Below, in pieces: positions 13,132-23,447 of a stretch of 64,000 nt of DNA. The position numbers and the translations under genes were made by a program. The notes beneath the pieces were generated by a model. The model worked only from the letters and a program-made list of their open reading frames with translations, was not told where the DNA came from and did not search any database. Numbering within the stretch: the first letter of the stretch is position 1; the number at the start of each line of letters is the position of its first letter. This DNA comes from Candidatus Berkiella aquae (GTDB lineage Bacteria; Pseudomonadota; Gammaproteobacteria; Berkiellales; Berkiellaceae): assembly GCF_001431295.2 (NCBI RefSeq), contig NZ_LKAJ02000001.1, forward strand, positions 1 to 64,000, written 5' to 3'.

Positions 13132-14502
13132 TTAGATAAATGTAATGCCCACTTGGAATAGGCGTTCAACATGTTGAATGCGACTTTTGTCTATGACGAA
13201 TAAGATGACGTGATCTTCTGGGGCAATTTCACAATCGTCATGTGCAATGATCACCTGATCTTCTCTGACAATGGCACCAATGGTTGTGCCTTTGGGTAAA
13301 TGGATATCACGAATTTTGCGACCAATGACTTGTGAAGTCTGTTTATCACCATGCGCAACCGCTTCAATGGCTTCTGCTGCTCCCCTTCGTAAGGAGTGGA
13401 CATTGACTACATCGCCTCGTCTGACATGGGTTAATAGACTGCCAATGGTTGCTTGCTGGGGAGAGATAGCAATATCAATATCACCGCCTTCAATCACATC
13501 CACATAGGCTGAACGATTAACAAGCGCCATCACTTTGTGAGCGCCTAATCGTTTAGCCAGAATCGCCGACATAATATTGGCTTCATCTTGATTGGTGACC
13601 GCACAAAAAACATCGGTTTCTTGAATGTTTTCATCAAGTAATAATTCACGATCGGCGGCATCGCCTAATAAGACAACCGCTTTATTGAGTTCTGCGGCGA
13701 GTCGTTGAGTGCGAGGTACCGATTTTTCAATAATCTTAACATTAAATTGATGTTCCAATGCTTCAGCAAGTTTGGCGCCAATATTGCCGCCGCCCGCGAT
13801 AATCACCCGTTTATAAGGTTGATCGAGCTGACGAAGCTCGCTCATGACGGCATCGATATGTAATGGCGTTGCTAAGAAAAAGACTTCATCATCAGGCTCG
13901 ATAATCGTGTCATCGCTTGGAATAATGGCTTTATTGCGGCGAAAGATAGCAACCACTTTTGTATCAATTTGTGGCATATGCTTTTTCATGTCACCTAAGG
14001 CATGCCCAACTAAGGTGCCACCATAAAAGGCGCGTACTGCCGCCATTTGCACACGTCCTTGTGCAAAATTGACGACTTGTAAAGCATCAGGATGTTCAAT
14101 CAATCGCTTAATATGCTGCATCACCAAATGTTCAGGGCTTATTAACATATCCACCGCTAATGCGCCGCTGCCAAATAATTCTTCATAAGCGACATATTGT
14201 GTCGCTCTGACGCGCGCTATTTTTGTTGGGGTTCTGAACAGACTATAAGCAACTTGGCAAGCAACCATATTCGCTTCATCGGAATTGGTAACCGCAATCA
14301 ATAAATCAGCATCTTCGGCGCCGGCATTTAAGAGCACATTGGGATAGGAAGCTGGTCCGCAAACCGTGCGGATATCAAGACGTTCTTGCAAATCATTCAG
14401 GCGATCGGGATTAATATCGACGATAGTCACGTCGTTTTCGAGACTTAAGTGCTCTGCTAATGTGCCGCCGACTTGGCCGGCACCCAATATAATAATTTTC
14501 AT
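13132..14502 (-). CDS. trkA: Trk potassium uptake NAD-binding regulator TrkA
   Basis: TrkA is the peripheral cytoplasmic ring protein that binds NAD(H)/nucleotides and gates TrkH. The 456-residue product is a duplicated RCK (TrkA-N plus TrkA-C) protein. It has two Rossmann motifs: [16 protein letters not shown] at residues 3-18 and [17 protein letters not shown] near 233-249. Length matches E. coli TrkA (458). It follows rsmB by 15 bp in the def-fmt-rsmB-trkA gene order known from E. coli, here with trkH added at the end. Confidence 0.97.
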   Translation of the reverse strand: MKIIILGAGQVGGTLAEHLSLENDVTIVDINPDRLNDLQERLDIRTVCGPASYPNVLLNAGAEDADLLIAVTNSDEANMVACQVAYSLFRTPTKIARVRATQYVAYEELFGSGALAVDMLISPEHLVMQHIKRLIEHPDALQVVNFAQGRVQMAAVRAFYGGTLVGHALGDMKKHMPQIDTKVVAIFRRNKAIIPSDDTIIEPDDEVFFLATPLHIDAVMSELRQLDQPYKRVIIAGGGNIGAKLAEALEHQFNVKIIEKSVPRTQRLAAELNKAVVLLGDAADRELLLDENIQETDVFCAVTNQDEANIMSAILAKRLGAHKVMALVNRSAYVDVIEGGDIDIAISPQQATIGSLLTHVRRGDVVNVHSLRRGAAEAIEAVAHGDKQTSQVIGRKIRDIHLPKGTTIGAIVREDQVIIAHDDCEIAPEDHVILFVIDKSRIQHVERLFQVGITFI

Positions 14503-14517
14503 TGGTATTCACTTTGT

Positions 14518-15813
14518 TTAGGCGCACTTTATGAGTCTAGCGTAGTAGAAGCCATCCATGCCATCTTGACCTGGTAATATTTGACGTCCTGCTGCTTGCG
14601 TGATGCCCCAGCTGGCTTCAATAGGCAATACCGCTGCATCCTGTTGCGTAGCAAGAAACTGGGAAATCTGCTCCTCATTTTCTGCTGCAAGGGTTGAACA
14701 AGTTGCATATAACAGTATGCCACCGGGTTTAAGCAATGGCCATAATTGCGACAGTAAATCAGCTTGTAGTTTTGTTAGCTGCTTAAGATCGGATTCTTGT
14801 CGGTGCAATTTGATATCAGGATGGCGCCGAATCACACCGGTTGCAGAGCAAGGCGCATCGAGCAGAATGCGATCAAATAATTGCTGATCCCACCAATCGT
14901 TCGGGGAGCTCGCATCGGCACAGAGAACGGTTGCGGGCAGTGCCAGACGTTCTAAGGTACTTTTTAACAAATGAACACGAGGCGCTTCTTTTTCAAGCGC
15001 AACAACCTCAAGAGAAGGTTCAAGCTCCAGCATGTGGGCCGTTTTTCCGCCGGGCGCGGCGCAAGCATCCAAAACACGAAGTTTAGGAGTAAGTTCTAAT
15101 AGTGTTGCAGCCAGCTGTGCGCTACCGTCTTGCACGCTAACCAAGCCCTCTAGAAAACCCGGTAACCGTTGGATGGGCACATCTTCGGCTATCTCAATGC
15201 CCATTGCGGCGTGCTCTAAGATGTTCGCTGGAATATTTTCTTTATTTAACAGGGCAAGATAATCTTCCCGATTCATTTTGCGTTGATTGACTCGCAACAC
15301 AAAGGGAGGATGTTGCTGGTTTGCTTCTAGCAACGTTTGCCAATATTGAGGCCATTGATGTTGCCAGCGCTTCTCAAGCCATGCTGGATGTGATGCGCTC
15401 TTGTCCAAGCAATGTTTGACTTTAGCATCCAGGCGCAAGGCATTGCGTAATACGCCATTAATAAGCCCTTTAGCAAATGGCGCAATCCGTTTACAAGCCT
15501 CTACGGTGGCATGAATCGAAGCATGATGAGGAATGTCAGTATAAAATAACTGATATAAACCTATCATTAACAGCAATTGTAAATCTTTGTCTTTCTCTTT
15601 GAGAGGTTTGTCGAGTAACAGGTTTAAAGCACTTTGCAATACAAAATAGAACCGCAAAACCCCAAAGCATAAATGAACGGTAAAAGCTTGGTTGCGAGCA
15701 TCTAATGAAGGATAACGCTTTGATACTAATTGAGGATTAAAAGAGCGTCCATGGCGAGCCACGTCAATCAGAATTTCATAGGCTAACGCACGACAATTCA
15801 CAGTTTGTCCCAT
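14518..15813 (-). CDS. rsmB: 16S rRNA m5C967 methyltransferase RsmB
   Basis: RsmB methylates C967 of 16S rRNA using SAM. The product has an N-terminal NusB-like helical domain (ALAYEILIDVARHG) and a methyltransferase domain with motif I VLDACAAPGGKTAHML. Motif IV is DAPCSATGVIRRHPDIK and motif VI is YATCSTLAAENEEQI, which supplies the catalytic cysteines. I chose the ATG at 15813 (431 residues) because it lies one base past the fmt stop and behind GGGAA; an in-frame ATG at 15855 would extend it into fmt without family support. It belongs to the def-fmt-rsmB-trkA-trkH operon. Confidence 0.95.
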   Translation of the reverse strand: MGQTVNCRALAYEILIDVARHGRSFNPQLVSKRYPSLDARNQAFTVHLCFGVLRFYFVLQSALNLLLDKPLKEKDKDLQLLLMIGLYQLFYTDIPHHASIHATVEACKRIAPFAKGLINGVLRNALRLDAKVKHCLDKSASHPAWLEKRWQHQWPQYWQTLLEANQQHPPFVLRVNQRKMNREDYLALLNKENIPANILEHAAMGIEIAEDVPIQRLPGFLEGLVSVQDGSAQLAATLLELTPKLRVLDACAAPGGKTAHMLELEPSLEVVALEKEAPRVHLLKSTLERLALPATVLCADASSPNDWWDQQLFDRILLDAPCSATGVIRRHPDIKLHRQESDLKQLTKLQADLLSQLWPLLKPGGILLYATCSTLAAENEEQISQFLATQQDAAVLPIEASWGITQAAGRQILPGQDGMDGFYYARLIKCA

Positions 15814-15814
15814 A

Positions 15815-16750
15815 TTAAATTCCCATCTGCTTTGACAAAGTAAATAAGGCTGCATGCCCTTTTAAGATTTCACTCATCGGCAAAGCTTTTTTTCCGGGTA
15901 ACTGGGCGTGTGTGATTAATAGGGCTTGTTCCGCTGTGCTCACGATAATCCCTTGTGGTGTTTGTTCAATGATCGTGCCAGCAGGAAAACGATTGACATC
16001 GCGTTTGACTACTTGGGCCTTGAAGATCCGTAATATTTGCCCATGAATGAGCGTATACGCAACTGGCCAAGGAAAATAAGCGCGCACTTGCCGCTCAATT
16101 TGCTGTGCACTTTGTTGCCAATCAATCAATGCGGCTGATTTCGCTATTTTGGGTGCATGCGTTACTTGGGCTTCATTTTGTTGTTCTCCAGGAGAATCGA
16201 CCACTTCTTCTAAAGCATGAAACAACATTTTTGCCCCTAAAACAGCGAGCTTGTCATGGAGTGATTCGCTAGTATCATCATGGGCAATAGGGATGATGCC
16301 ATTGGCAAGTGAATTGCCAGTATCTAAACCTTTATCCATTCGCATTAAGGTAATGCCGGTTTCTTTATCGCCTGCAAGAATGGCTTGCTGAATGGGAGAG
16401 GCGCCTCGCCAGCGTGGTAGTAATGAAGCATGGACATTGATGCAGCCAAAACGAGGTAGCGCTAAAACCGCTTCCGGTAATAAAAGACCATAAGCAGCAA
16501 CGACCATCACATCGGGTTGATAGCTTGTCAAGGTTGCTAAGGCTTCTGGTGTTTTTAAAGAAGTCGGTTGTTCTATCGGTAATTGATGAGATAGTGCAAG
16601 TGTTTTAACGGGACTCATTTGCAATTGTTGTCCACGACCCGCTGGCTTATCGGGCTGGGTATAGACAGCAACAATCTCATGCCCTGTAGTTAATAAGGCC
16701 TCTAATTGTATTTCTGCAAACGTGGGTGTTCCGGCGAAAATGATTCTCAT
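15815..16750 (-). CDS. fmt: Methionyl-tRNA formyltransferase
   Basis: Fmt formylates the initiator Met-tRNA using 10-formyl-tetrahydrofolate. The 311-residue product has the start IIFAGTPTFAEIQLEALL, the catalytic INVHASLLPRWRGASPIQQAI (Asn and His), GDKETGITLMRMDKGLDTG, and the C-terminal oligonucleotide-binding domain. The ATG overlaps the def stop by 4 bp, so the formylase and deformylase are translationally coupled, as in E. coli. Confidence 0.98.
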   Translation of the reverse strand: MRIIFAGTPTFAEIQLEALLTTGHEIVAVYTQPDKPAGRGQQLQMSPVKTLALSHQLPIEQPTSLKTPEALATLTSYQPDVMVVAAYGLLLPEAVLALPRFGCINVHASLLPRWRGASPIQQAILAGDKETGITLMRMDKGLDTGNSLANGIIPIAHDDTSESLHDKLAVLGAKMLFHALEEVVDSPGEQQNEAQVTHAPKIAKSAALIDWQQSAQQIERQVRAYFPWPVAYTLIHGQILRIFKAQVVKRDVNRFPAGTIIEQTPQGIIVSTAEQALLITHAQLPGKKALPMSEILKGHAALFTLSKQMGI

Positions 16751-17247
16751 GAGGTTGCTTTTTGCACCTTTTCTAATTTTTTAAGCAAGAGTGCGCGTTT
16801 GAGCTTGGAAAGTCTATCAATATTTAAAACGCCGTTAAGATGATCAAGTTCATGTTGAATGCAGTGGGCTGCAATGCCATCAACGCTGATAGTGTGGCTT
16901 TGTCCTTTGACATCTTGATAACGCACGGTAATTTTTGCCGCACGCTCTATTTTGGCATACACCCCCGGTAAGGAAAGACAGCCTTCTTCCCGAGCAATGG
17001 CTCCCTCACTTTCTAGAATTTCGGGATTGATAAAACATTGTGGCTGATTAGCCTCTTTAGAAATGTCCATCACAAATAAGCGTAACGATAAACCGACTTG
17101 AGGCGCAGCAAGCCCACAACCATCGCCTGCATACATGGTCTCTATCATTTGTTTTGTCGTCGTTTCCAGCTTGTCATCGAAAACGGTAATGACAGGGGTA
17201 ACTTCTCGCAGCACCTTATGGGGATAATGATAAATTTTTAATGTCAT
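16747..17247 (-). CDS. def: Peptide deformylase
   Basis: Def removes the N-terminal formyl group from nascent proteins with a metal centre. The 166-residue product shows all three motifs: GCGLAAPQVG, EEGCLSLPG (Cys ligand) and QHELDHLNG (two His ligands and the catalytic Glu). It heads the minus-strand operon; the LysM gene starts 149 bp away on the other strand, so the spacer holds divergent promoters. Confidence 0.98.
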   Translation of the reverse strand: MTLKIYHYPHKVLREVTPVITVFDDKLETTTKQMIETMYAGDGCGLAAPQVGLSLRLFVMDISKEANQPQCFINPEILESEGAIAREEGCLSLPGVYAKIERAAKITVRYQDVKGQSHTISVDGIAAHCIQHELDHLNGVLNIDRLSKLKRALLLKKLEKVQKATS

Positions 17248-17395
17248 AAAGAGAAACTTCCTAGAGTTTTCGTCGAATTTTATATAAATGTTAGTTTTGT
17301 AGCAAATTTTATTTTTTGTGATAAAAGTCGTGCTCTTGATAAATATTTAGCTATTGTAAATACAAGGACCGATAAAGTAGCGAAGGAGTGAGCTT

Positions 17396-18544
17396 ATGAC
17401 AAGGTGCACCATGCTATTAAGAATGGCATTGGCTGTCGTATTATCTGCGGGGGTAACTTTTGCTTTTGCCGTAGAAATCGGGCATCAAGTCTCAGAGCAT
17501 GAAACCACTTCCATGCCTGAAATTTCACACAGTCGCTCCTGGATTCATGAGCGAGCCCCACAAATGTATATCGTGCAAGATGGCGACACGTTATGGGAAA
17601 TTGCCTGCAAATTTCTGAACGATCCCGGAAGATGGGAGCAACTTTGGCGATCTAACCCTGAAATTCGAGATCCTGACCGCATCTATCCTGGAGATATTAT
17701 CAGTCTTGTTTATGAAAATGGCGAGCCTTGCTTACGACTGGAGCGGGGATACAGAAATCAGCATGCCACAGCGACGCGTGATGCCCGCACTGGAACCATC
17801 AAGCTTCGTCCTCGAATGCAGGTGCTACCAGTTGATAAGCCTATACCAACGATAGCCCTTAGCGTTATTAGCCCTTTCTTTAACCATTCTCGGGTGATTA
17901 CGCCTTGTGAATCGGGTAAGTGTCCACAAATCGTTGCCTTGGATGACGATCATATCGTCGTAGGTGAGAGAGACAGGGTCTATGTGAGCAATTTATGTCC
18001 TGAAGATGAGAACAAGGTCTTTACCGTCGTTCGTCCTGGCAAAGATTATTTAGAACCATGCTGTAAGGAAAAGCGGATTGGCATCGAAGGGATGGTGGTG
18101 GGTAAAGCCAAGATTGAAAAGCTCAGCGAGCCTTCCAGTATGATTTTAAGTGAGAGTTATGCTGAAGTGAAAGTGGGCGATCGTATTATTGAAACCCTTT
18201 ATGAACCCGTTGAGCCCTATTTCATGCCCCGATTTCCCAACAATCAAGCATTAGGACAAATTGTCTCGGTCTTTGGTGGGATCACGCAAATTGGTCAATA
18301 TCAGGTGATTGTAATTACCGGTGGGTGTGATCTGGAACGAGAAGTGGGCGATGTATTAACTATTTTCCAAACTCAAAAAGATTTACCGCCGCGTTTAATT
18401 GAAGCATTAAATCGTAAATTATGTTTCCCGCCACTGAATATTGGGCAATGTGTGGTTTTTAGGGTGTTTGATAAAGTAAGTTACGCACTTGTCATGAAGG
18501 CGACTCGACCAATTTATTTGCTTGATGACGTCGCTAGGTCATAG
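17396..18544 (+). CDS. LysM-domain envelope protein
   Basis: The 382-residue product starts with a charged and hydrophobic signal peptide (about residues 1-25, ending ...TFAFA). It carries one LysM peptidoglycan-binding domain at about residues 57-105 (YIVQDGDTLWEIACKFL through IYPGDIISLVY). The remaining 270 residues have several Cys pairs and no domain I recognise. A LysM protein upstream of dprA and divergent from def is a conserved gammaproteobacterial arrangement (Pseudomonas has one). The ATG is preceded by AAGGAG. It is probably periplasmic and linked to the cell wall; the exact role is unknown. Confidence 0.88.
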   Translation: MTRCTMLLRMALAVVLSAGVTFAFAVEIGHQVSEHETTSMPEISHSRSWIHERAPQMYIVQDGDTLWEIACKFLNDPGRWEQLWRSNPEIRDPDRIYPGDIISLVYENGEPCLRLERGYRNQHATATRDARTGTIKLRPRMQVLPVDKPIPTIALSVISPFFNHSRVITPCESGKCPQIVALDDDHIVVGERDRVYVSNLCPEDENKVFTVVRPGKDYLEPCCKEKRIGIEGMVVGKAKIEKLSEPSSMILSESYAEVKVGDRIIETLYEPVEPYFMPRFPNNQALGQIVSVFGGITQIGQYQVIVITGGCDLEREVGDVLTIFQTQKDLPPRLIEALNRKLCFPPLNIGQCVVFRVFDKVSYALVMKATRPIYLLDDVARS

Positions 18545-18566
18545 AATGCCGCTTTTCGCAGCATGA

Positions 18567-19685
18567 ATGAAGTGGATGTCGTTGAGCGAATTAAATACAT
18601 ATCAGCAAGAGCTTCCTTATTGGCTGGTGCTAAATCGGATGCTGGGATTTGGCCCAAGGCGATTTGCTCAGTTATGCCAAGAAGAGAAAGTATTATCGAA
18701 TTGCTTTTCACAGGGATCTCCAACACAATCCTTTCGCCATTGGTGTGAAGCGCATGGCATTCATAAGTTAATCCTCGATTGGCAAGGGGTTAACCAAGAT
18801 CTCGCTTGGCAAAGTCAGCATGCGAGAATCATGACATGGGAGCACAGTGAATATCCGGCGCAGTTGAAAAATATTCATGCTTGTCCGCCTGTCTTGTTTG
18901 TAAAGGGGAATGTAGAGGCCCTCAAAGCGCCGCAAGTCGCGATGGTTGGCAGCCGCCATGCCTCACCTCAAGGCAAAGAGAATGCTAAGCATTTTGCAAG
19001 TGCTTTGGTGGCCCAGGGATTAGTCGTTACAAGTGGATTGGCGCTTGGCATTGATGCTGCAAGCCATGAAGGTGCATTATTAGGCGGAGGACAAACCATT
19101 GCCGTATTGGGTAATAGTCTTGATAGGATCTATCCGCGTTCTCACCATGCTTTGGCAGAACGTATACAAATGCAGGGGGCATTGGTTTCAGAATTTCCCT
19201 TAGGTACTGCGCCAAAGCCGGCACACTTTCCAAGGCGCAATCGAATCATCAGTGGTTTATCGTTGGGGGTGCTAGTAATTGAGTCTACTATCAAAAGTGG
19301 TTCTTTGATAACAGCGAACTATGCTTTAGAACAGGGAAGGGAAATTTTTGCATTGCCAGGCTCTATTCATAGCCCGATGGCCAAAGGTTGCCATCATTTG
19401 ATACGGCAAGGGGCAAAATGTGTGGAAAGCGTCGAACATATTTTGGAAGAGCTGGTATTACAGCAAAGAATCTCCGCTAAAAACGTTAGTAAATTAACTG
19501 ACAATGATGAGGAGCAAGGAGGACTCTTAGCCCATATCTTCGATGAATGTATCTCGATTGATGATATTGTGTCGAAAACAGGATTGACCGCGCAAGAGGT
19601 TTCCTCGATGCTATTAGAATTAGAGCTCCGGGGAAAGGTTCGCGCCGTACCCGGCGGTTATATCCGAGTTGCAACGGGAGACTAA
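18567..19685 (+). CDS. dprA: DNA processing protein DprA (Smf)
   Basis: DprA binds incoming single-stranded DNA during natural transformation and loads RecA. The 372-residue product has the Rossmann-like core with VAMVGSRHASPQGKENA, GLALGIDAASHEGAL, IAVLGNSLDRIYPRSH, FPRRNRIISGLSLGVLVIES and SGSLITANYALEQGREIFALPG. A C-terminal winged-helix part (about residues 315-370) follows. It starts 22 bp after the LysM gene and ends 2 bp before smg, so it is probably one operon. A second in-frame ATG at 18576 is an alternative start. comF is also in this window, but natural competence is not proven. Confidence 0.96.
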   Translation: MKWMSLSELNTYQQELPYWLVLNRMLGFGPRRFAQLCQEEKVLSNCFSQGSPTQSFRHWCEAHGIHKLILDWQGVNQDLAWQSQHARIMTWEHSEYPAQLKNIHACPPVLFVKGNVEALKAPQVAMVGSRHASPQGKENAKHFASALVAQGLVVTSGLALGIDAASHEGALLGGGQTIAVLGNSLDRIYPRSHHALAERIQMQGALVSEFPLGTAPKPAHFPRRNRIISGLSLGVLVIESTIKSGSLITANYALEQGREIFALPGSIHSPMAKGCHHLIRQGAKCVESVEHILEELVLQQRISAKNVSKLTDNDEEQGGLLAHIFDECISIDDIVSKTGLTAQEVSSMLLELELRGKVRAVPGGYIRVATGD

Positions 19686-19687
19686 CC

Positions 19688-20170
19688 ATGAAAGCAAATG
19701 TCATTGAAGTATTGATGTTTTTATTTGATAACTACCTAAGTGTTAGTGAAGACACCTTGCTAGATGAGAAGTCATTGACCTGTGAATTAGAAGAGGCGGG
19801 TTTTGATCCCCAAGAAATAAGTCTTGCTTTTGACTGGCTAGGAGAGTTAGCTGAAATAGAAAGGCTTGCTGCAACATTGGTGCAAGTACCCGGAAATTCT
19901 ATCCGTGTCTATGCATACGAAGAACAGGTTAAGCTTGACATAGCTTGCCGGGGCTACTTACATAGTTTAGAAGCAATGGGCTTGCTAGATGCAACTGTTC
20001 GAGAAATCATTATTGATAGAGCAATGGCGATTGAAGCCGATAATTTAAGCTTACAGCAATTCAAGCGCATTATTGGTCTTGTGATGCTTAATAAAGCGCC
20101 ACAAGAAGAAATGTTGCCTTGGATAGAAGAACTCATGAACGATGAAAAAGCAGATAGCATTATTCATTAA
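19688..20170 (+). CDS. smg: Smg family protein (DUF494)
   Basis: The 160-residue product begins MKANVIEVLMFLFDNYL and has the helical, acidic pattern of E. coli Smg, a conserved cytoplasmic protein of unknown function. It sits between dprA and topA exactly as in many gammaproteobacteria. There is no catalytic motif to point to. Confidence 0.93.
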   Translation: MKANVIEVLMFLFDNYLSVSEDTLLDEKSLTCELEEAGFDPQEISLAFDWLGELAEIERLAATLVQVPGNSIRVYAYEEQVKLDIACRGYLHSLEAMGLLDATVREIIIDRAMAIEADNLSLQQFKRIIGLVMLNKAPQEEMLPWIEELMNDEKADSIIH

Positions 20171-20206
20171 TGCTTTTTCGAAATAAACAAAGAGGTTAAT
20201 GCTAAC

Positions 20207-22495
20207 ATGGTAAATCGTTTGGTCGTGGTTGAGTCTCCCGCCAAAGCCAAAACTATTAAAAAGTATTTGGGCAAAGGTTATCAAGTCTTGGCGTCTTATG
20301 GCCATGTCCGTGATCTATTGCCTAAAGAAGGTGCGGTTGACCCTGCAAGCGACTTTGCGATGAAGTATGTAGTGATTGAAAAAAATGCGAATCAGGTTAA
20401 AACCATTGCAGAATCACTCAAAAAAGTAGATGAATTATTACTCGCAACCGACCCTGATCGCGAAGGCGAAGCGATTGCTTATCATCTTTGTGAACTGATG
20501 CGAGAGAAAGGGTTATTAAAAGAAAAACCTGTGCATCGAGTGGTGTTTCATGAAATTACCAAAACAGCTATTTTAGAAGCGATTAATCATGCGCGAGATC
20601 TTTCCATGGATTTGGTTAACGCGCAGCAAGCAAGAAGAGCATTAGATTATTTAGTGGGGTTTAATCTCTCACCGCTATTATGGCGGAAAGTGCGCCCTGG
20701 CTTATCAGCAGGCCGAGTGCAAAGTCCCGCATTGCGCATGATAGTTGAACGTGAACTTGAAATTGAGAAATTCCAAGCAAGAGAATATTGGACTATCGAA
20801 GCGGATGTCACTAAAGATGAACAACCCTTTACTGCAAAATTAGTAGAATTCTCGGAAGAGAAGCTCAAACAATTTTCAGTGACTGATGGCGATATGGCAA
20901 ACCAGATCATTGCTGACTTGAAAAAAGCTGGCAAAGGTAAGCTGATTGTTAAAAATATTGAGAAGAAGAAACGCAAAAGAAATCCTTCTGCACCGTTTAC
21001 GACTTCAACGCTACAACAGGAAGCTTCTCGAAAATTAGGATTTGGTGCCGCGCGTACCATGCGTATTGCACAGCAGCTCTATGAAGGTATTGATATTGGT
21101 GAAGGGGCGCAGGGGTTAATCACCTATATGCGTACCGACTCGGTGAATTTGGCGAGTGTTGCGGTTGAAGAAATTCGCGAAGTGATTGCAGCGCGTTATG
21201 GCAAGGATACCTTACCTAGCGAAGCACATGTTTATAAGACGAAAGCAAAAAATGCACAAGAAGCGCATGAAGCCATTCGGCCTACCTCAGCAGCGCTTCA
21301 CCCAGATGATATTAAACATGCGTTAAGCCCAGACCAATACAAATTGTATAACTTGGTATGGAAACGAACCATTGCTTGTCAAATGATTCCTGCCACGATT
21401 GATACAGTTGCCGTTGATTTTACCTGTGGTGAACACCATATTTTCCGTGCAAATGGTTCTATTATTGCTATCCCTGGCTTTTTGCAAGTTTATGAAGAAG
21501 GGATTGATGACGCCAAAAAAGAAGACGGTAAAATGTTACCGCTATTAAAAGAGGGCGATATCTTGCCCATCCTTAATATTCGAGGAGAGCAGCATTTTAC
21601 GGAGCCACCACCACGCTATTCTGAAGCAACCTTAGTTAAAACCATGGAAGAGTATGGTATTGGTCGTCCTTCTACTTATGCGACCATTATTAGCACCTTG
21701 CAACAGCGTGAGTATGCCGTCTTAGAGAACAAACGATTTCATCCAACCGATGTGGGGCGTGTTGTTAATCGGTTTTTAACTACCTATTTTCAACAGTATG
21801 TAGACTATGGGTTTACCGCACAGCTTGAAAATGAGCTCGATGAAATTTCACTCGGTGAAAAAGAATGGCGCCCAGTGTTGCGAGAATTTTGGCAACCGTT
21901 TATCGATTTGGTTAAAGAAACACAAGAAAATGTGCAACGAAAAGATGTAACGCAAGAGCCTATTGATGAAAAATGTCCGCAATGTGGCTCTGCTTTATCG
22001 ATTCGTTTAGGTCGGCGCGGACGTTTTATTGGTTGCACGAGTTATCCAGAATGTGATTACACGCGTAGCTTAGAAGATGGCACAAGCCAGGATGCCAAAC
22101 CTGAAATAGTTGAAGGGCGTTTATGCCCAACCTGTGAATCTCCTTTACAGATTAAAAAGGGCAAATACGGTAAATTTATAGGATGTAGTAGTTATCCTGA
22201 TTGTAAATTTATCGAACCACTTGAAAAACCTGAAGATACAGGAGTAGAGTGTCCTTCTTGTAAGGAAGGTAATATTTTAAAGCGTAAATCGCGGCAAGGA
22301 AAAATATTTTATTCTTGCGCGCGTTATCCAGATTGCAAATATGCTTTATGGTATCAACCGTTAAATGAGCCATGCCCGTTATGTGAATGGCCTATTACCG
22401 CGGTGAAAATAACAAAGAAAAATGGTACAGAGCGAGTTTGTCCTCAGCAAAGTTGTAAGTTCTCTGAGCCATATGACGAGACACCACCTACATAG
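20207..22495 (+). CDS. topA: DNA topoisomerase I (type IA)
   Basis: TopA relaxes negative supercoils through a 5'-phosphotyrosine link. The 762-residue product has the TOPRIM start LVVVESPAKAKTIKKYLG and ATDPDREGEAIAYHL, then RVQSPALRMI and the active-site tyrosine in GLITYMRTDS (about residue 306). The C-terminal part holds four Cys4 zinc-ribbon-type modules in a row (CPQC...CTSYPEC, CPTC...CSSYPDC, CPSC...CARYPDC, CPLC...CPQQSC). The length is a little short of E. coli TopA (865), because its C-terminal tail is shorter. ATG with a GAGG-type site upstream. Confidence 0.98.
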   Translation: MVNRLVVVESPAKAKTIKKYLGKGYQVLASYGHVRDLLPKEGAVDPASDFAMKYVVIEKNANQVKTIAESLKKVDELLLATDPDREGEAIAYHLCELMREKGLLKEKPVHRVVFHEITKTAILEAINHARDLSMDLVNAQQARRALDYLVGFNLSPLLWRKVRPGLSAGRVQSPALRMIVERELEIEKFQAREYWTIEADVTKDEQPFTAKLVEFSEEKLKQFSVTDGDMANQIIADLKKAGKGKLIVKNIEKKKRKRNPSAPFTTSTLQQEASRKLGFGAARTMRIAQQLYEGIDIGEGAQGLITYMRTDSVNLASVAVEEIREVIAARYGKDTLPSEAHVYKTKAKNAQEAHEAIRPTSAALHPDDIKHALSPDQYKLYNLVWKRTIACQMIPATIDTVAVDFTCGEHHIFRANGSIIAIPGFLQVYEEGIDDAKKEDGKMLPLLKEGDILPILNIRGEQHFTEPPPRYSEATLVKTMEEYGIGRPSTYATIISTLQQREYAVLENKRFHPTDVGRVVNRFLTTYFQQYVDYGFTAQLENELDEISLGEKEWRPVLREFWQPFIDLVKETQENVQRKDVTQEPIDEKCPQCGSALSIRLGRRGRFIGCTSYPECDYTRSLEDGTSQDAKPEIVEGRLCPTCESPLQIKKGKYGKFIGCSSYPDCKFIEPLEKPEDTGVECPSCKEGNILKRKSRQGKIFYSCARYPDCKYALWYQPLNEPCPLCEWPITAVKITKKNGTERVCPQQSCKFSEPYDETPPT

Positions 22496-22535
22496 TGATT
22501 ATTGAGTTGTAAAAGAATGGGGTTTGTATCTCCTA

Positions 22536-23447
22536 ATGAATGGTGAAGTAAAAAACTATCTACTCGCATTGCAACAGCAACTGTGTGATGAATTACAGCG
22601 CTATGAGCAGAAGGTTCACATTATAACCGATGAATGGCAGCGCCCTGCTGGAGGCGGCGGCATAACACGAGTACTACGACATGGCGATGTTTTTGATAGT
22701 GCGGGTGTCAATTTTTCACATGTCAGTGGTGAGAATCTCCCATCTTCAGCAACAAATCACCGACCTGACTTAGCGGGGCGACGCTTCGAGGCAATGGGTA
22801 TTTCATCGGTGATTCATCCTGTGAATCCTTATGTACCGACTTGTCATATGAATGTGCGTTTTTTTAGCGCCTTTAAAGACAATGAAGAACCTATTTGGTG
22901 GTTTGGTGGTGGCTTTGATTTAACCCCCTATTATCCCTTTCATGAAGATGTTTTGTTTTGGCATCAGATAGCAAAGAAAGCCTGCCAAGATTTTGGTGAT
23001 GCAGTTTATCCACATTATAAGGACTGGGCTGACCGATATTTTTATTTGCCTCATCGTCAAGAGACACGCGGTGTGGGTGGATTATTTTTTGATGATCTGA
23101 ATCAACAGACTTGGGGTTGGGATTTTGCAAAGTGCTTTGCTTTTATGCAATCGGTTGGTTCTCATTTTTGGCAAGCGTATGGGCCTTTATTGGCAAAACG
23201 CTACCAAATGCCCTATGGTCAGCGTGAACAAGATTTTCAACGATATCGTCGTGGTCGCTATGTTGAATTTAATTTAGTGTATGATCGAGGCACCTTATTT
23301 GGTTTGCAATCAGGTGGCCGCACAGAATCGATATTAATGTCCTTGCCACCTCGGGTATCATTTGAATATCAATGGCAGCCAAAACCCGGCAGCCAAGAAG
23401 CCCTGTTATATGAGCATTATTTAAAAGCACAGAACTGGCTTGCCTAA
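22536..23447 (+). CDS. hemF: Oxygen-dependent coproporphyrinogen III oxidase
   Basis: HemF makes protoporphyrinogen IX by oxygen-dependent decarboxylation in heme synthesis. The product (303 residues from this ATG) has [62 protein letters not shown] and [13 protein letters not shown], then [31 protein letters not shown]. All are typical. An upstream in-frame TTG at 22524 could add four residues; neither start has a good Shine-Dalgarno. It converges with the next gene, whose stop codon directly abuts this one. Confidence 0.95.
   Translation: MNGEVKNYLLALQQQLCDELQRYEQKVHIITDEWQRPAGGGGITRVLRHGDVFDSAGVNFSHVSGENLPSSATNHRPDLAGRRFEAMGISSVIHPVNPYVPTCHMNVRFFSAFKDNEEPIWWFGGGFDLTPYYPFHEDVLFWHQIAKKACQDFGDAVYPHYKDWADRYFYLPHRQETRGVGGLFFDDLNQQTWGWDFAKCFAFMQSVGSHFWQAYGPLLAKRYQMPYGQREQDFQRYRRGRYVEFNLVYDRGTLFGLQSGGRTESILMSLPPRVSFEYQWQPKPGSQEALLYEHYLKAQNWLA

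Noticed and set aside
14529-15262. Several open frames antisense or out of frame to rsmB
   Set aside because: They have no family resemblance and lie wholly inside a well-supported gene; they reflect base composition.
15814-15855. Longer rsmB start inside fmt
   Set aside because: The added 14 residues have no family match and overlap fmt; the start one base after the fmt stop is better.
20647-21060. Antisense open frame of 137 codons in topA
   Set aside because: Cys/Ser/Phe-rich translation without recognisable motifs, opposite to a strongly conserved gene.
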